Position numbers and translations under genes: made by a program | The notes under the pieces: model-generated | Told to the model about the DNA's origin: nothing | The model's input: the letters and a program-made list of their open reading frames with translations, nothing else | Database searches by the model: none | In this document: positions 1 through 8,182 of the stretch, piece after piece | Numbering within the stretch: the first letter of the stretch is position 1 | Layout: the number at the start of each line of letters is the position of its first letter | Assembly (NCBI GenBank): GCA_009692425.1 | Contig: SHZF01000028.1 | Coordinates: 1-50,755 of the forward strand | Direction: 5' to 3' | From: Myxococcales bacterium | GTDB lineage: Bacteria > Myxococcota_A > UBA9042 | Length of the DNA stretch: 50,755 nt

Positions 1-1295
1 CGCACATCATCGTGCCAAACGGGAGCCGCGCCGTCTGCCGCTTCGATCCGGACCCCAAACAGCCGCTCGACGAGGCGGAACGTGCCGTCGAGCACGCGCG
101 GCAACGGAAACCACGGGCGCAGTTGCTCGTCCGTCACGTCGAAGCGGGCCTCGCGCAACCGTTCGGCCCAGAAGGCGACATCCCACGGGCGCAAATCTGC
201 GGCCTCGTCAGCGCCCCGGTCGCGGGCCAGGCTCGCCAGTTCGGCAAGGTCGCGTTCGGCGGCGGGCCGGCTCGCCGTATGCAGATCGTCGAGCAGGAGG
301 CGGGCTGTCGCTGCATCGGGGGCCATCTTCGTCGCCAGGCTGAGCGCCGCGTAGTCCGGATAGCCCAACAGGCCCGCGAACTCGTGGCGCAGCGCGAGGA
401 TCCGATGCACGAGCGGCGTGTTGTCGTGGTCGCCAGCCGAAGCGCGCTGGACGTGGGCGCGGTACACCGTCTCGCGCAGGTCGCGGCGCACGCAGTGTTG
501 CAGGAACGGCACCAGCACAGGCCCATCGAGCGTCACCCGCCAGGGCCCGGCGTCTGGCGTTGCGGGCGCCTCGTCGGCGTGCGCGGTGCTCCACATCTGG
601 GCGAGGAGGCCGCGCAGGCTGGGCGGCAGCGTCGCGGCGAGCCCCGCGTCAGCGAAATCGAGCCCCCACGCCTTCGTCGCGTCGAGCACGTGGTTCTGGA
701 AGGTCGTGGCGGCCTCGGCCAACTCCGTCTGGATCGCGTTGAACCGGTCGCGGATCACGCCGTCGAGCCCGACACCGGCCAGTTCAGCATCGCGCAGGTT
801 CGTCTCGACGAGGCGCCGCTGACCGGCGTCGAGTGCGGCGAGCGCGTCGGGGGCCTGCAACGCGCGCCAGGCCTCGCAGAGCGGCCGGCTCTGGCCGACG
901 CGCAGCGAAAACTGGACGACCGCAGGCTGCACCGCATCGTGCGCGGCGCGCAGGGCGTCGGAGTTGCGCACGCTGAGCAAGTGCCCGACGGCGCCCCAGG
1001 TGGTCTCGAGCCGGTCACTGATGCGTTCCAGCCCGGCGGCCAGGCGCTCGAATGCGGCCTTGCCGGTCACCACGCCAGCGGCAACGCGGGCGGCATCGGC
1101 TTCGAGCGCTGCGAGCCAGTCGGCCACCTCGGCGAGCACGATGGTCATGCCTGGCTCGACGTGGGCCGCGTCGATCTCGGGCCAGCGCGGCAAGGGGTCA
1201 GGGTGAAGCAGGGGATTCTGCGGGATTGGGGGATTCTGCGGGATTGGGGGATTCGGCTGGACAGGAAGCATCGGGTCGGGCGGCACGGTCGTCAT
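1..1295 (-). CDS. M3-family oligopeptidase (oligopeptidase A/PrlC-like), N-terminal part; 3' end outside the window
   Basis: The minus frame from an ATG at 1295 stays open to the window edge, giving about 431 residues with no stop. The start matches the family's N-terminal signature: an NPLL...LPRWPEI-DAAHVEPGM segment near residues 27-50 resembles the NPLL-LPPF-I-PEHVEPA motif of oligopeptidase A. After it comes a long helical region, including ALSLATKMAPD and a late RPWDVAFWAERL segment typical of M3 peptidases. The zinc site (HExxH) would lie beyond position 1, so catalytic competence cannot be judged. Family role: cytosolic zinc endopeptidase that degrades short peptides. Just after the start, an 18-bp direct repeat encodes NPPIPQ twice and lengthens the N-terminus. 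The start codons at 1295 and 1271 are both plausible; 1148 is too late because it would remove the conserved motif. Divergent to the CoA-transferase gene. Confidence 0.85.
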   Translation of the reverse strand, partial: MTTVPPDPMLPVQPNPPIPQNPPIPQNPLLHPDPLPRWPEIDAAHVEPGMTIVLAEVADWLAALEADAARVAAGVVTGKAAFERLAAGLERISDRLETTWGAVGHLLSVRNSDALRAAHDAVQPAVVQFSLRVGQSRPLCEAWRALQAPDALAALDAGQRRLVETNLRDAELAGVGLDGVIRDRFNAIQTELAEAATTFQNHVLDATKAWGLDFADAGLAATLPPSLRGLLAQMWSTAHADEAPATPDAGPWRVTLDGPVLVPFLQHCVRRDLRETVYRAHVQRASAGDHDNTPLVHRILALRHEFAGLLGYPDYAALSLATKMAPDAATARLLLDDLHTASRPAAERDLAELASLARDRGADEAADLRPWDVAFWAERLREARFDVTDEQLRPWFPLPRVLDGTFRLVERLFGVRIEAADGAAPVWHDDV

Positions 1296-1405
1296 GGGGC
1301 CGGACGGTACACGCGGGTGCCCGGCGCGCCAAGCAGCCGGCGAAGTTGCCCCCGATCGCGCGCCCGCGTAGGCTTCCCGCCCCCGACGCGCCGGAGCCCG
1401 CCCCC

Positions 1406-2605
1406 ATGCCCGCACTCGACGGCCTCCGCATCCTCGACCTGTCGCGCGTGCTGGCCGGCCCCTACTGCACGGCCATCCTGGCCGACCACGGGGCCGAAGT
1501 GTGGAAGATCGAGAACCCCGCGGGCGGCGACGACACTCGCGCCTTCGGCCCGCCGTTCGCACGCAACGGGCTCTCGACCTATTTCTGCGCCATCAACCGC
1601 AACAAGAAGTCGCTCGCTATCGACCTCAAGACGCCGCAGGGCGTCGAACTCGTGCGCGCCCTGGCCGCCAAGGCCGACGTCGTCGTCGAGAACTTTCGCC
1701 CCGGCACCGCGGAGCGCCTCGGGCTGGGCGCGACGGCATTGCGCGCCGTGGACCCGCGCCTCATCTACTGCTCGCTGTCCGGGTTCGGTCAGACGGGTCC
1801 GTGGCGCGACAAGCCAGGCTACGACCTCGCCGTGCAGGGCCTGAGCGGCTTGCAGGCGCTGACGGGAGCCGCCGACGGCCCGCCCACCAAGGTCGGCACC
1901 TCGATCGCGGACCTCGTGACGGGCCTGCACGCCGTCCAGGGCATCCTGCTCGCCCTGCACCGCCGCGAGCGCACGGGCCTGGGCGACACGGTCGATGTCG
2001 CGATGCTCGATTCCGTCGTCGCGCTGCTGACCTACCAGGCGACCGGGTGGCTCCTCGCCGGCAACGCGCCGAGCCGACTCGGCAACCGCCACCCGTCGAT
2101 CGTGCCGTACGAGACGTTCGCGTGCCAAGACGGCCACCTCAACCTCGCGGTAGGCAACGACGCGCTGTTCGCGAAGTTCGCGGCCCTCGTCGGGCACGCA
2201 GAGTGGTCGAACGACCCGCGTTTTGCGCGCAATCCGGCCCGCGTGGCGCACCGGGACGAGTTGGTGCCGGCGATCGCGGAGCTGCTGGCTGCTGATACCG
2301 TGGCGAACTGGACGGAGCGCCTTGGCGACGCCGGCATCCCGTGCGGCCCCATTTTCGAGGTGCCCGCCGTGCTCTCCCATCCCCAGACGATCGCCCGCGG
2401 CATGGTGACGGCGGTCGATGACGGCGACGGCGGTTCGCTCGATCTGCCTGGCGTCCCCATCCACCTGGTCGACGCGCCGGGCTCGGTCCGCACGCCGCCG
2501 CCGCAGTTGGGCGCGGACACTCGCACGGTGCTGGCCGCCGAACTTGGCCTGGACTCCCGCGCGCTCGATGACCTGCTGCGCGATGGCGTGATCGCGGGCA
2601 TGTAG
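1406..2605 (+). CDS. CaiB/BaiF family (class III) CoA-transferase
   Basis: The product is 399 residues, the usual size for this family. The N-terminus reads LDLSRVLAGPYCTAILADHGA followed by EVWKIENP, the typical nucleotide-fold start of family III CoA-transferases. RNKKSLAIDLKTPQG, ENFRPGTAERLGLG and LSGFGQTGPW are further signatures. An Asp in SIADLVTG lies where the catalytic aspartate that forms the acyl-anhydride intermediate is expected. Known role of the family: moving CoA between carboxylic acids (carnitine, formate/oxalate, bile acids, aromatic acids); the substrate here cannot be read from sequence. I chose the ATG at 1406 because the conserved LDGLRILDLSR block follows directly; the frame is open further upstream but has low plausibility. 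An aldehyde dehydrogenase starts 39 bp downstream on the same strand, so the pair probably works in one catabolic route (aldehyde to acid to acyl-CoA); that link is inference. Confidence 0.92.
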   Translation: MPALDGLRILDLSRVLAGPYCTAILADHGAEVWKIENPAGGDDTRAFGPPFARNGLSTYFCAINRNKKSLAIDLKTPQGVELVRALAAKADVVVENFRPGTAERLGLGATALRAVDPRLIYCSLSGFGQTGPWRDKPGYDLAVQGLSGLQALTGAADGPPTKVGTSIADLVTGLHAVQGILLALHRRERTGLGDTVDVAMLDSVVALLTYQATGWLLAGNAPSRLGNRHPSIVPYETFACQDGHLNLAVGNDALFAKFAALVGHAEWSNDPRFARNPARVAHRDELVPAIAELLAADTVANWTERLGDAGIPCGPIFEVPAVLSHPQTIARGMVTAVDDGDGGSLDLPGVPIHLVDAPGSVRTPPPQLGADTRTVLAAELGLDSRALDDLLRDGVIAGM

Positions 2606-2644
2606 ACGATTCACCCAGAGAAGATCACCTAGAGAGGACTTGGC

Positions 2645-4144
2645 ATGACCGCAACGACCCTGGACGTGACGTTGGACCCGCGTGCGTTGGCGCGCCACCT
2701 GTCGGGCCACCACTTGATTGCGGGGCGCTTGCAGGCCGCACACGCCGGCGCGACCTTTCCCATCCACAACCCGGCAAGTCTGGAAGAGGTCGGCAATGCG
2801 GCCGCGGGCGACGCCACCGACGTCGATCGGGCGGTCCAGGCGGCCCACGAGGCCTTTGCAGCGTGGTCGCAGCGCCCGGCCCGCGAGCGCGGCAAGCTGG
2901 TGCAGGCGTGCGCGGCGGTGCTCGGGTCCCACGCCGAAGAACTCGCACGACTGGTGGCGCTCGAGACCGGCAAGGCCATCCGCACCGAGTCGCGCATCGA
3001 GGCGGGCGTGCTCGCGGACGTGTTCACGTACTACGGCGGGCTGGCGAGCGAACTGAAGGGCGAGACGATCCCGTTCCGGCCCGACGTGCTCGCGTACACG
3101 GTGCGCGAACCGCTCGGCGTGGTCGGCGCGATCCTGCCCTGGAACGCGCCGCTGCTGCTGATGGCGCTCAAGATCGCCCCCGCGTTGGTGGCCGGCAACA
3201 CGGTCGTGGTCAAGTCGGCCGAAGAGGCGCCGTTCGCGGTGCTGCGCGTGGCTGAACTCCTGCAGACGGTGCTGCCGCCGGGCGCGTTCAACTTGGTGTC
3301 GGGCGACGGCCCGCAGTGCGGCGCTCCCCTCGTCGCGCATCCGCTGGTGCGCAAGGTGACGTTCACGGGGTCGGTCGCAACGGGGCGCATCGTGGCGCGG
3401 GGGTGTGCCGACAAACTGATCCCGTGCACGCTCGAACTCGGCGGCAAGAGTCCCATGATCGTGATGCCCGACGCCGATCTGGAGCGCGCGGCGCTTGGAG
3501 CGGTCGCCGGCATGCGTTTCACCCGGCAGGGCCAGTCGTGTACCGCTGCCAGCCGGATGCTGGTGCACCGCAGCGTGCTCGAGGCGTTCGTCGCCAAGGT
3601 GTGCGCCCGGGTCGATGCGATGACGATGGGCGACCCGCTCGACGAGGCCACCGACATCGGCACGATCATCAGCCGGCAGCAGTTCGATACCGTGGAGCGC
3701 TATGTGCGGCTGGGTGAGGCGACGCCCGGTGCCGTGGCTCACCGCTGTTCGCGGCTGCCGACCGCTGCGCCCTTCGACCGGGGCCTGTTCTTGCAGCCGG
3801 TCGTGTTCACGGGCCTCGGTCCGGACAGCCCGGTGGTGCGCGAGGAGATTTTCGGCCCCGTGACGGCCGTGCTGCCGTTCGACACGCTCGACGAGGCGAT
3901 CGCACTCGCCAACGACAGCGAGTATGGTCTGGCGGCGACGATGTGGACCCGCGATCTCCAGGCCGCGACACAAGCCGTCACGCGCCTGCAGGCGGGGTTC
4001 GTGCAGGTGAACCAGAACCTCGTCGTGCAGCCGACGCTGAGCTACGGCGGCGTCAAGTTGTCGGGGCTAGGCAAGGAGGCGAGCCTCGAAGCGATGCTGG
4101 AGCACTTCACACACAAGAAGACGGTGCTGATCAGCTTGGTGTAG
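2645..4144 (+). CDS. NAD(P)-dependent aldehyde dehydrogenase
   Basis: 499 residues, the normal length for the ALDH superfamily. Catalytic features are all visible: the oxyanion Asn in PWNAPLL, the cofactor Lys in VVVKSAEEAP, a FTGSVATG nucleotide loop, the general base Glu in LELGGKSP, and the nucleophilic Cys in GQSCTAASR. EEIFGPV and the C-terminal GGVKLSGLGKE motif complete the fold. It oxidises an aldehyde to a carboxylate in the cytosol; substrate unknown. An AGAGG ribosome site lies 7 nt upstream of the ATG at 2645. Co-directional with the CoA-transferase gene (39 bp gap), likely one transcript. Confidence 0.95.
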   Translation: MTATTLDVTLDPRALARHLSGHHLIAGRLQAAHAGATFPIHNPASLEEVGNAAAGDATDVDRAVQAAHEAFAAWSQRPARERGKLVQACAAVLGSHAEELARLVALETGKAIRTESRIEAGVLADVFTYYGGLASELKGETIPFRPDVLAYTVREPLGVVGAILPWNAPLLLMALKIAPALVAGNTVVVKSAEEAPFAVLRVAELLQTVLPPGAFNLVSGDGPQCGAPLVAHPLVRKVTFTGSVATGRIVARGCADKLIPCTLELGGKSPMIVMPDADLERAALGAVAGMRFTRQGQSCTAASRMLVHRSVLEAFVAKVCARVDAMTMGDPLDEATDIGTIISRQQFDTVERYVRLGEATPGAVAHRCSRLPTAAPFDRGLFLQPVVFTGLGPDSPVVREEIFGPVTAVLPFDTLDEAIALANDSEYGLAATMWTRDLQAATQAVTRLQAGFVQVNQNLVVQPTLSYGGVKLSGLGKEASLEAMLEHFTHKKTVLISLV

Positions 4145-4586
4145 GGGCACCCGGTGAAGGGGACGCCATGCCCCACAGAGGTTCGATGCGACCGGTCGCC
4201 CTGCCCGTCGCGGCCGTCTTGTGGCTGGGTGCGTGCCCGTCCAGCGTGCCGGAAGACGCGCGCTTTGCCAGCACGGATGGCGGCGGCGGGGCGGGTACTG
4301 GTCGTTTGGGAGACGCCGGAGGTGGTAGCGGCGTCGACCTGTGCAAACCCGTCACCTGCCAACCAGCCGGCAACTGCAAGGCCCCGATCAGCGCATCGTC
4401 GGCATCGACGCGGCCGAGGCGCCCGGCCACCCGGTAGCGCCCATCGACGACGTGGCCCGGCCGATAGGCGAGGTCGTCTTGCGCGACGATTCGACGCACT
4501 ACGGTGATGGTGCCGTCGTGGGGGCAGAAGCGCTCGGCGCTCGGCTCGCCGCAGTTCGGGCACAGGCGCGCTTCGGCGGTGGACAA
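4131..4586 (-). pseudogene. Truncated zinc-ribbon gene, N-terminal part resembling a myxobacterial Ser/Thr kinase
   Basis: The product starts at a TTG (4586) with AGAGG upstream. Residues 9-24 form a zinc ribbon, CPNCG...FCPHDG, followed by GHVVDGRYRVAGRLG. That order (zinc ribbon, then a GRYRV-x-x-LG segment) is how many myxobacterial protein kinases begin just before their glycine-rich ATP loop. Here the kinase domain never appears: after GRLG the reading is RVDADDALIG and then low-complexity Pro/Ser/Ala sequence that is antisense to the opposing lipoprotein fragment. The frame ends inside the 3' end of the aldehyde dehydrogenase gene. I read it as a gene cut at about 4380-4392. It follows the 4599-5519 lipoprotein gene by 12 bp on the same strand, so it was probably once in that operon. 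A genuine small zinc-ribbon protein is a less likely alternative. Confidence 0.5.
4168..4437 (+). pseudogene. Truncated lipoprotein gene (5' part only)
   Basis: From ATG 4168 (or 4186, preceded by AGAGG) the frame encodes a convincing lipoprotein beginning: a positively charged start, a hydrophobic stretch ALPVAAVLW and a lipobox LGAC. Then follows a Gly/Asp-rich linker and DLCKPVTCQPAGNCK, which resembles the opening of Cys-rich myxobacterial lipoprotein domains. At about 4380-4392 the cysteine pattern stops abruptly and the remaining 15 or so residues (SASSASTRPRRPATR) read like antisense of the opposing gene. The result is 89 residues, far shorter than such proteins. I infer that the gene lost its 3' part at a junction shared with the convergent zinc-ribbon fragment. 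Confidence 0.55.
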
Positions 4587-4598
4587 GGCGGCGCCCTC

Positions 4599-5519
4599 TC
4601 ACGAACCCGTCGCCGACCACGTCCCCTCGGCCTTGAACGGCGGCGTCGTCGGGCTCGGCTGGCCAAGAAACTTCACGTCGGTCGAATCGACCTTCCACGT
4701 GCCGGTGAACGTGCCGTCGGCCCCGAGCGTGCCCTCGATGGGTCCCTCGAACTTGTACTCGAAAAGCTTCCACAACAAGATGTTGCCCTGGTTCAGCGAT
4801 CCCACCAGCTTGAGCGGCGTCGGGTCGTACGTGCCGCTCAACTGTAGCGTGAACTTGTTTCCCGACGCCTCGCCGACCATCTCGCCGCTGACCAGGTACT
4901 TCGAGTTGAAGCACTTGATTTTGAAGGTCATGTCTCCGCTTGTCTTGGCCTTGACCGGCACCAGGCCGCCCGCTGCCACGAAGGTGCAGTCGCCCTTGAA
5001 CTTGCCCGCCCAATTCTCCTTGAGCGCGAGGCCGGCGCATCCGAGGTTCGACTTCGTCACGCACTTGCCGACCTGGCACTGCTGCGTTTCGGTGCAGTCG
5101 CCGCAGCTACCGCCGCAGCCGTCGGGCCCACACAGCTTGATGCCGCACTTCGGCGTGCACGCGCTGGGGCTGACATCCTCTGGTGGTGCCGCCGCGTCGT
5201 CGGTGGTCGTGTCTGCGGGCGAGGCTCCGTCAATGCCGGCGCTATCCTCCAAGACTTCTTCGGGCGCGGCGTCGTCCCCAAGGCTGCCCGCATCGGGGGC
5301 TGCATCGACGGTGGCCGACGACGCCGAGCCCGCGTCCTTGCCTTTGGTGTCCGCGACCTTGCCGAGATCGAGGCCGAACTGCACGGAGGCCCCGCCGTCG
5401 GCATCCGGCGTCGCGGCCGGCGCCTCTTCGGAGCAACCGACCCCACCTGCCAGCACGGCGCCCCACACCGCGCACGCCGCCGCAAGCCCCGGACACTTCC
5501 CCTTGCCCTGGCCCGCCAT
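4599..5519 (-). CDS. Secreted lipoprotein with one CGPDGCGG cysteine module and a beta-rich C-terminal domain
   Basis: 306 residues. An N-terminal hydrophobic segment ends in a lipobox-like GVGC near residue 29, so the protein should be lipid-anchored after export. Residues about 30-115 are an Asp/Ala/Thr-rich linker of the kind seen in other lipoproteins of this window. A compact Cys module follows (TPKCGIKLCGPDGCGGSCGDC). The last 150 residues are Gly/Thr/Phe-rich (GKFKGDCTF, SGTYDPTPLKL, EGTLGADGTFTGTWK), which suggests a beta-barrel or lipocalin-like fold, but I do not recognise the family. Divergent from the fibrinogen-like gene across a 178-bp region holding a perfect 14-bp palindrome. 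Function unknown; a cell-surface role is inference. Confidence 0.8.
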   Translation of the reverse strand: MAGQGKGKCPGLAAACAVWGAVLAGGVGCSEEAPAATPDADGGASVQFGLDLGKVADTKGKDAGSASSATVDAAPDAGSLGDDAAPEEVLEDSAGIDGASPADTTTDDAAAPPEDVSPSACTPKCGIKLCGPDGCGGSCGDCTETQQCQVGKCVTKSNLGCAGLALKENWAGKFKGDCTFVAAGGLVPVKAKTSGDMTFKIKCFNSKYLVSGEMVGEASGNKFTLQLSGTYDPTPLKLVGSLNQGNILLWKLFEYKFEGPIEGTLGADGTFTGTWKVDSTDVKFLGQPSPTTPPFKAEGTWSATGS

Positions 5520-5601
5520 CCGCTTGCGCCTCCCGCCCGTCTGCCGCGCGCTCTCGTGACCCCGGTGCCGCCACCGTAGTCCGCGGCGCCGGTCAATTCA
5601 A

Positions 5602-5615
5602 GCGCCACGTGGCGC
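5602..5615. promoter_or_regulatory. Perfect 14-bp palindrome in a divergent promoter region (candidate operator)
   Basis: GCGCCACGTGGCGC is identical to its reverse complement and centres on CACGTG. It lies between two divergent secreted-protein genes, 87 bp from the minus-strand start and 83 bp from the plus-strand start. It is about 16 bp upstream of a candidate -35 box for the plus gene. A dimeric regulator controlling both genes is possible; nothing else shows it. Confidence 0.35.
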
Positions 5616-5631
5616 GATCGCCATACCGGCC

Positions 5632-5660
5632 TTGACCTGAGGTCCGGCGGCGCCGAAAAT
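5632..5660 (+). promoter_or_regulatory. Candidate sigma70-type promoter for the P-domain/fibrinogen-like gene
   Basis: TTGACC at 5632-5637 and GAAAAT at 5655-5660 are separated by 17 bp, a good spacing. The start codon is 38 bp downstream of the -10 box. Prediction from sequence only. Confidence 0.4.
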
Positions 5661-5697
5661 CACCGGCCTCCCCAACGCGCGCCGCACCGAGGTGCCC

Positions 5698-7731
5698 ATG
5701 TCGCTGTTCCGATTCCTAGCCACACCGCTGGCCGTGTGCGCAATGCTCGCCGCCGTCCCCGCGTCCGCAGCCACCCCGGTCACCGCCGCCATTCAGGGTA
5801 CGCTGGGCGCAACTGCGGGCGGGCCCGTCGCGGACGGCACCTATTCGTTCGAGTTCGCCTTGTACGACAAGGGCTTCGGCGGTACTGCATTGTGGTCGGA
5901 GCCCGCCGCCAAGCTCGAAGTCAAAGGCGGCACGTTCTCGCACCTGCTCGGTGTGACAAAGGCGCTGTCGGCGGCGCAACTCGCCGGCATCGACCAGGCC
6001 TGGCTCGGCGTCAAGGTGGGCGGCGACCCGGAAATGCCGCGCACGCCGCTGCACGCGGTATTGTACGCGCTCGCCGCGGAGCATGCCGCCAACCTGGCTT
6101 GTTCGGGATGCGTCAAGGCCGAGCACCTCCACGCCGACGCGCTCAAGGCCTACGCGAAATCTGCCGAGCTCGCCAAGGTGGCGCTCACCGGCAAATTCGA
6201 GGACCTCGCCGGCGGCCCGGACTTGTCAGCCTACGCCAAGACGACGGCACTGGCCCCGGTGGCGACGAGCGGCAAGTTCGAGGACCTCAAGGGTGGCCCT
6301 GACTTGTCGGCCTACGCCAAGGCGAAGGAGTTGTCGGCCGTGGCAATCACCGGCAAGTATGCCGACCTCACCGAGCCGCCGGCGCTCGCCAAGGTCGGCT
6401 CGGCGTGCGGTACGGGCCTGGTCGTCAAGGGCCTTGCCAAGGACGGCGCACTCGAGTGCGTGGTGGCGCTGGACCCGAACGCCCTGCCCGCCGACGGCCT
6501 GAACGAGATCGCCAACAACGTGCTGACCAACCAGTTCGTCGATTCGTTTGCGGCAGCAGGCGTGCCGATCGACATCCCAGACAACAGCCCGAGCGCGGCG
6601 GAACTGACCATCGATGTGCCCGACATCGGCACCGCGCAGGGCCTCGCAGTCCATGTCGCGCTGGCGAATTCCGACATCGGCAAGATCCTCGTCACGCTCA
6701 AGGACCCCGCCGGCAAGGTGCACACGCTGTGCGGCGGTTGCGGCACCGGGCCGGGGCTCGACACGGTGTTCCCCGACAAGACTGCGGTCGCGGTCGGCGA
6801 CATCGCCGCATGGGCCGGCAAGAATCCCAAGGGCGCGTGGACGCTGAAGGTCGAGGACAAGGCCTTCCTGGACAACAAGAGCGACGGCCAGATCAAGGCG
6901 TTTGAGGTGTTGGTCAAGACGCTGTCGTCCAAGAAGGTCGGCGTGCCGGGCGGGCTGCAGTTTTTCGGCGGCAGCGCTCCGCTGGCGTGCGGGCCCAACG
7001 AGACCGGGCTGATGTACCTCGACGCCAAGGAGCAGAAGCTCAAGTTTTGCACGGGCAAGGGCTACGCGACGATCGCGTCGTGGGGCTTCGGCGAACAGGG
7101 CAATCCGGCCGCGAGTTGCAAGGCGGTCCTGGCCGGCGACCCCAAGGCCAAGACGGGCGCGTACTGGCTCGACGTCGATGGCGACGGAGGCTACCCACCG
7201 TTCCAGAACTGGTGCGACATGGAGTTCGATGGCGGCGGCTGGACGCTCGTGTGGAAGCACAGCTACTTTGAAGTCGGCAACCCGAAGCCGGAGATGTACT
7301 TCTTCACCCAGTCCTTGCAGCCGTGTGCCGACGTGAAGGCGGGCTGGTGCAACGTGCCGAAGAAGACCAAGGCGGGCGGCACGGAGCAGATGACGATGGC
7401 GACCTACAACACGGCGGTCGTCTACGCCTACAAGGGCCCGCTCAACGCGGCGCTCGACCTGTCGTGGCAGGGCGCGATCCTGACGCCGCCGACCAAGGTG
7501 GTCGACCTCTGCCTCGACGGCAACGGCAATGTGCCCGAGCCCGAGAACGACGCCCAGGCGGTGCCTGGCATCACGTTCGACAAGTGGACGCCGGGCAGCT
7601 ACACGAGCAACTGCGACACGGACTGGAACAAGTACACGACGGACTGCCGTTGGGACAATTGTGGCCTGCCGCCTGCAGTCTCCGCCACGAAAAACCATGT
7701 GCAGCACACGCAGTTGATCTGGGTGCGGTAG
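5698..7731 (+). CDS. Secreted multidomain protein: three 27-residue repeats, P-domain, fibrinogen-like C-terminal domain
   Basis: 677 residues from the ATG at 5698, preceded by GAGG at a good distance (a GTG two codons upstream is less well placed). A signal peptide spans residues 1-24, with cleavage after ASA. Three consecutive 27-residue repeats lie at about 151-231, each starting AYAK, with GKFEDL or GKYADL in the middle; such repeats resemble those in tail-fibre-like stalks. About 280-408 matches a proprotein-convertase-type P domain (LTIDVPDIG, ILVTLKDPAGKVHTL, PKGAWTLKVEDKA, GQIKAFEVLV). About 469-677 is a fibrinogen C-terminal-like domain (AYWLDVDGDG, WCDMEFDGGGWTLVWK). No protease catalytic domain is present, so it is more likely an adhesin or binding protein than an enzyme. 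Divergent to a Cys-rich lipoprotein gene. Confidence 0.85.
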   Translation: MSLFRFLATPLAVCAMLAAVPASAATPVTAAIQGTLGATAGGPVADGTYSFEFALYDKGFGGTALWSEPAAKLEVKGGTFSHLLGVTKALSAAQLAGIDQAWLGVKVGGDPEMPRTPLHAVLYALAAEHAANLACSGCVKAEHLHADALKAYAKSAELAKVALTGKFEDLAGGPDLSAYAKTTALAPVATSGKFEDLKGGPDLSAYAKAKELSAVAITGKYADLTEPPALAKVGSACGTGLVVKGLAKDGALECVVALDPNALPADGLNEIANNVLTNQFVDSFAAAGVPIDIPDNSPSAAELTIDVPDIGTAQGLAVHVALANSDIGKILVTLKDPAGKVHTLCGGCGTGPGLDTVFPDKTAVAVGDIAAWAGKNPKGAWTLKVEDKAFLDNKSDGQIKAFEVLVKTLSSKKVGVPGGLQFFGGSAPLACGPNETGLMYLDAKEQKLKFCTGKGYATIASWGFGEQGNPAASCKAVLAGDPKAKTGAYWLDVDGDGGYPPFQNWCDMEFDGGGWTLVWKHSYFEVGNPKPEMYFFTQSLQPCADVKAGWCNVPKKTKAGGTEQMTMATYNTAVVYAYKGPLNAALDLSWQGAILTPPTKVVDLCLDGNGNVPEPENDAQAVPGITFDKWTPGSYTSNCDTDWNKYTTDCRWDNCGLPPAVSATKNHVQHTQLIWVR

Positions 7732-7786
7732 CCGCTCTCGGCGACGCAGGCCTGTCGCAGGGCCTGTCGCAGCGCAGTGCGGCAGT

Positions 7787-8182
7787 TCACCGCGACCATT
7801 CGCTGGGCAGGTCGTCGGGTTCGTGCCGCAGCCACTCCAGCCGAGCGTCCTGCGTCAGCCGGAAGCGCCACACGCCACCGCCGCGAAAATCGTCGGCCGT
7901 GATCACGTAGCGCACCACCCACACGGGCGGGTCTGCGCTCGTCGCCGCAGCGCCATCGGGTGCGAACCGGCACACGGGATTGGTCAGCGCCGCCCAAGCC
8001 GCAATCGCGTCCACTCCGCGCAGCGTTTGCACACAACGCCCGCGTTGGGGGCCAAAGCCGAACCGCTCGACGACTGCATCTGGATGCACTGCCCGCGCAA
8101 CGGCCGCCGGGTCGCCGGGTCGATTCAGTGCGGCCAGCCAGGCGGCCAGCCAAGCGTGGACGGCGGTCGCATCGTGCAGCAT
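7787..8182 (-). CDS. NTF2-like (SnoaL-type) small protein
   Basis: 131 residues with the alpha+beta cone-fold pattern of NTF2-like proteins: an N-terminal helix (AVHAWLAAWLAALNRPGD), then AVARAVHPDAVVERFG, then beta strands ending in VWRFRLTQDARLEWLRHE. No catalytic residues can be assigned; family members include polyketide cyclases, isomerases and non-enzymatic domains. Its ATG overlaps the stop codon of the Lon-like gene (TGATG), so translation of the two is probably coupled. That suggests a role linked to the protease, which is inference. Confidence 0.7.
   Translation of the reverse strand: MLHDATAVHAWLAAWLAALNRPGDPAAVARAVHPDAVVERFGFGPQRGRCVQTLRGVDAIAAWAALTNPVCRFAPDGAAATSADPPVWVVRYVITADDFRGGGVWRFRLTQDARLEWLRHEPDDLPSEWSR

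Noticed and set aside
12-1844. A 610-codon open frame on the plus strand
   Set aside because: It is antisense to the M3 peptidase and then overlaps the CoA-transferase out of frame. Its composition (Arg/Gly/Ala/Pro-rich, no motif) is what GC-rich antisense frames give.
1292-3973. An 893-codon open frame on the minus strand
   Set aside because: It is antisense to the CoA-transferase and the aldehyde dehydrogenase, both of which have full catalytic motifs; the product is His/Arg-rich and has no domain.
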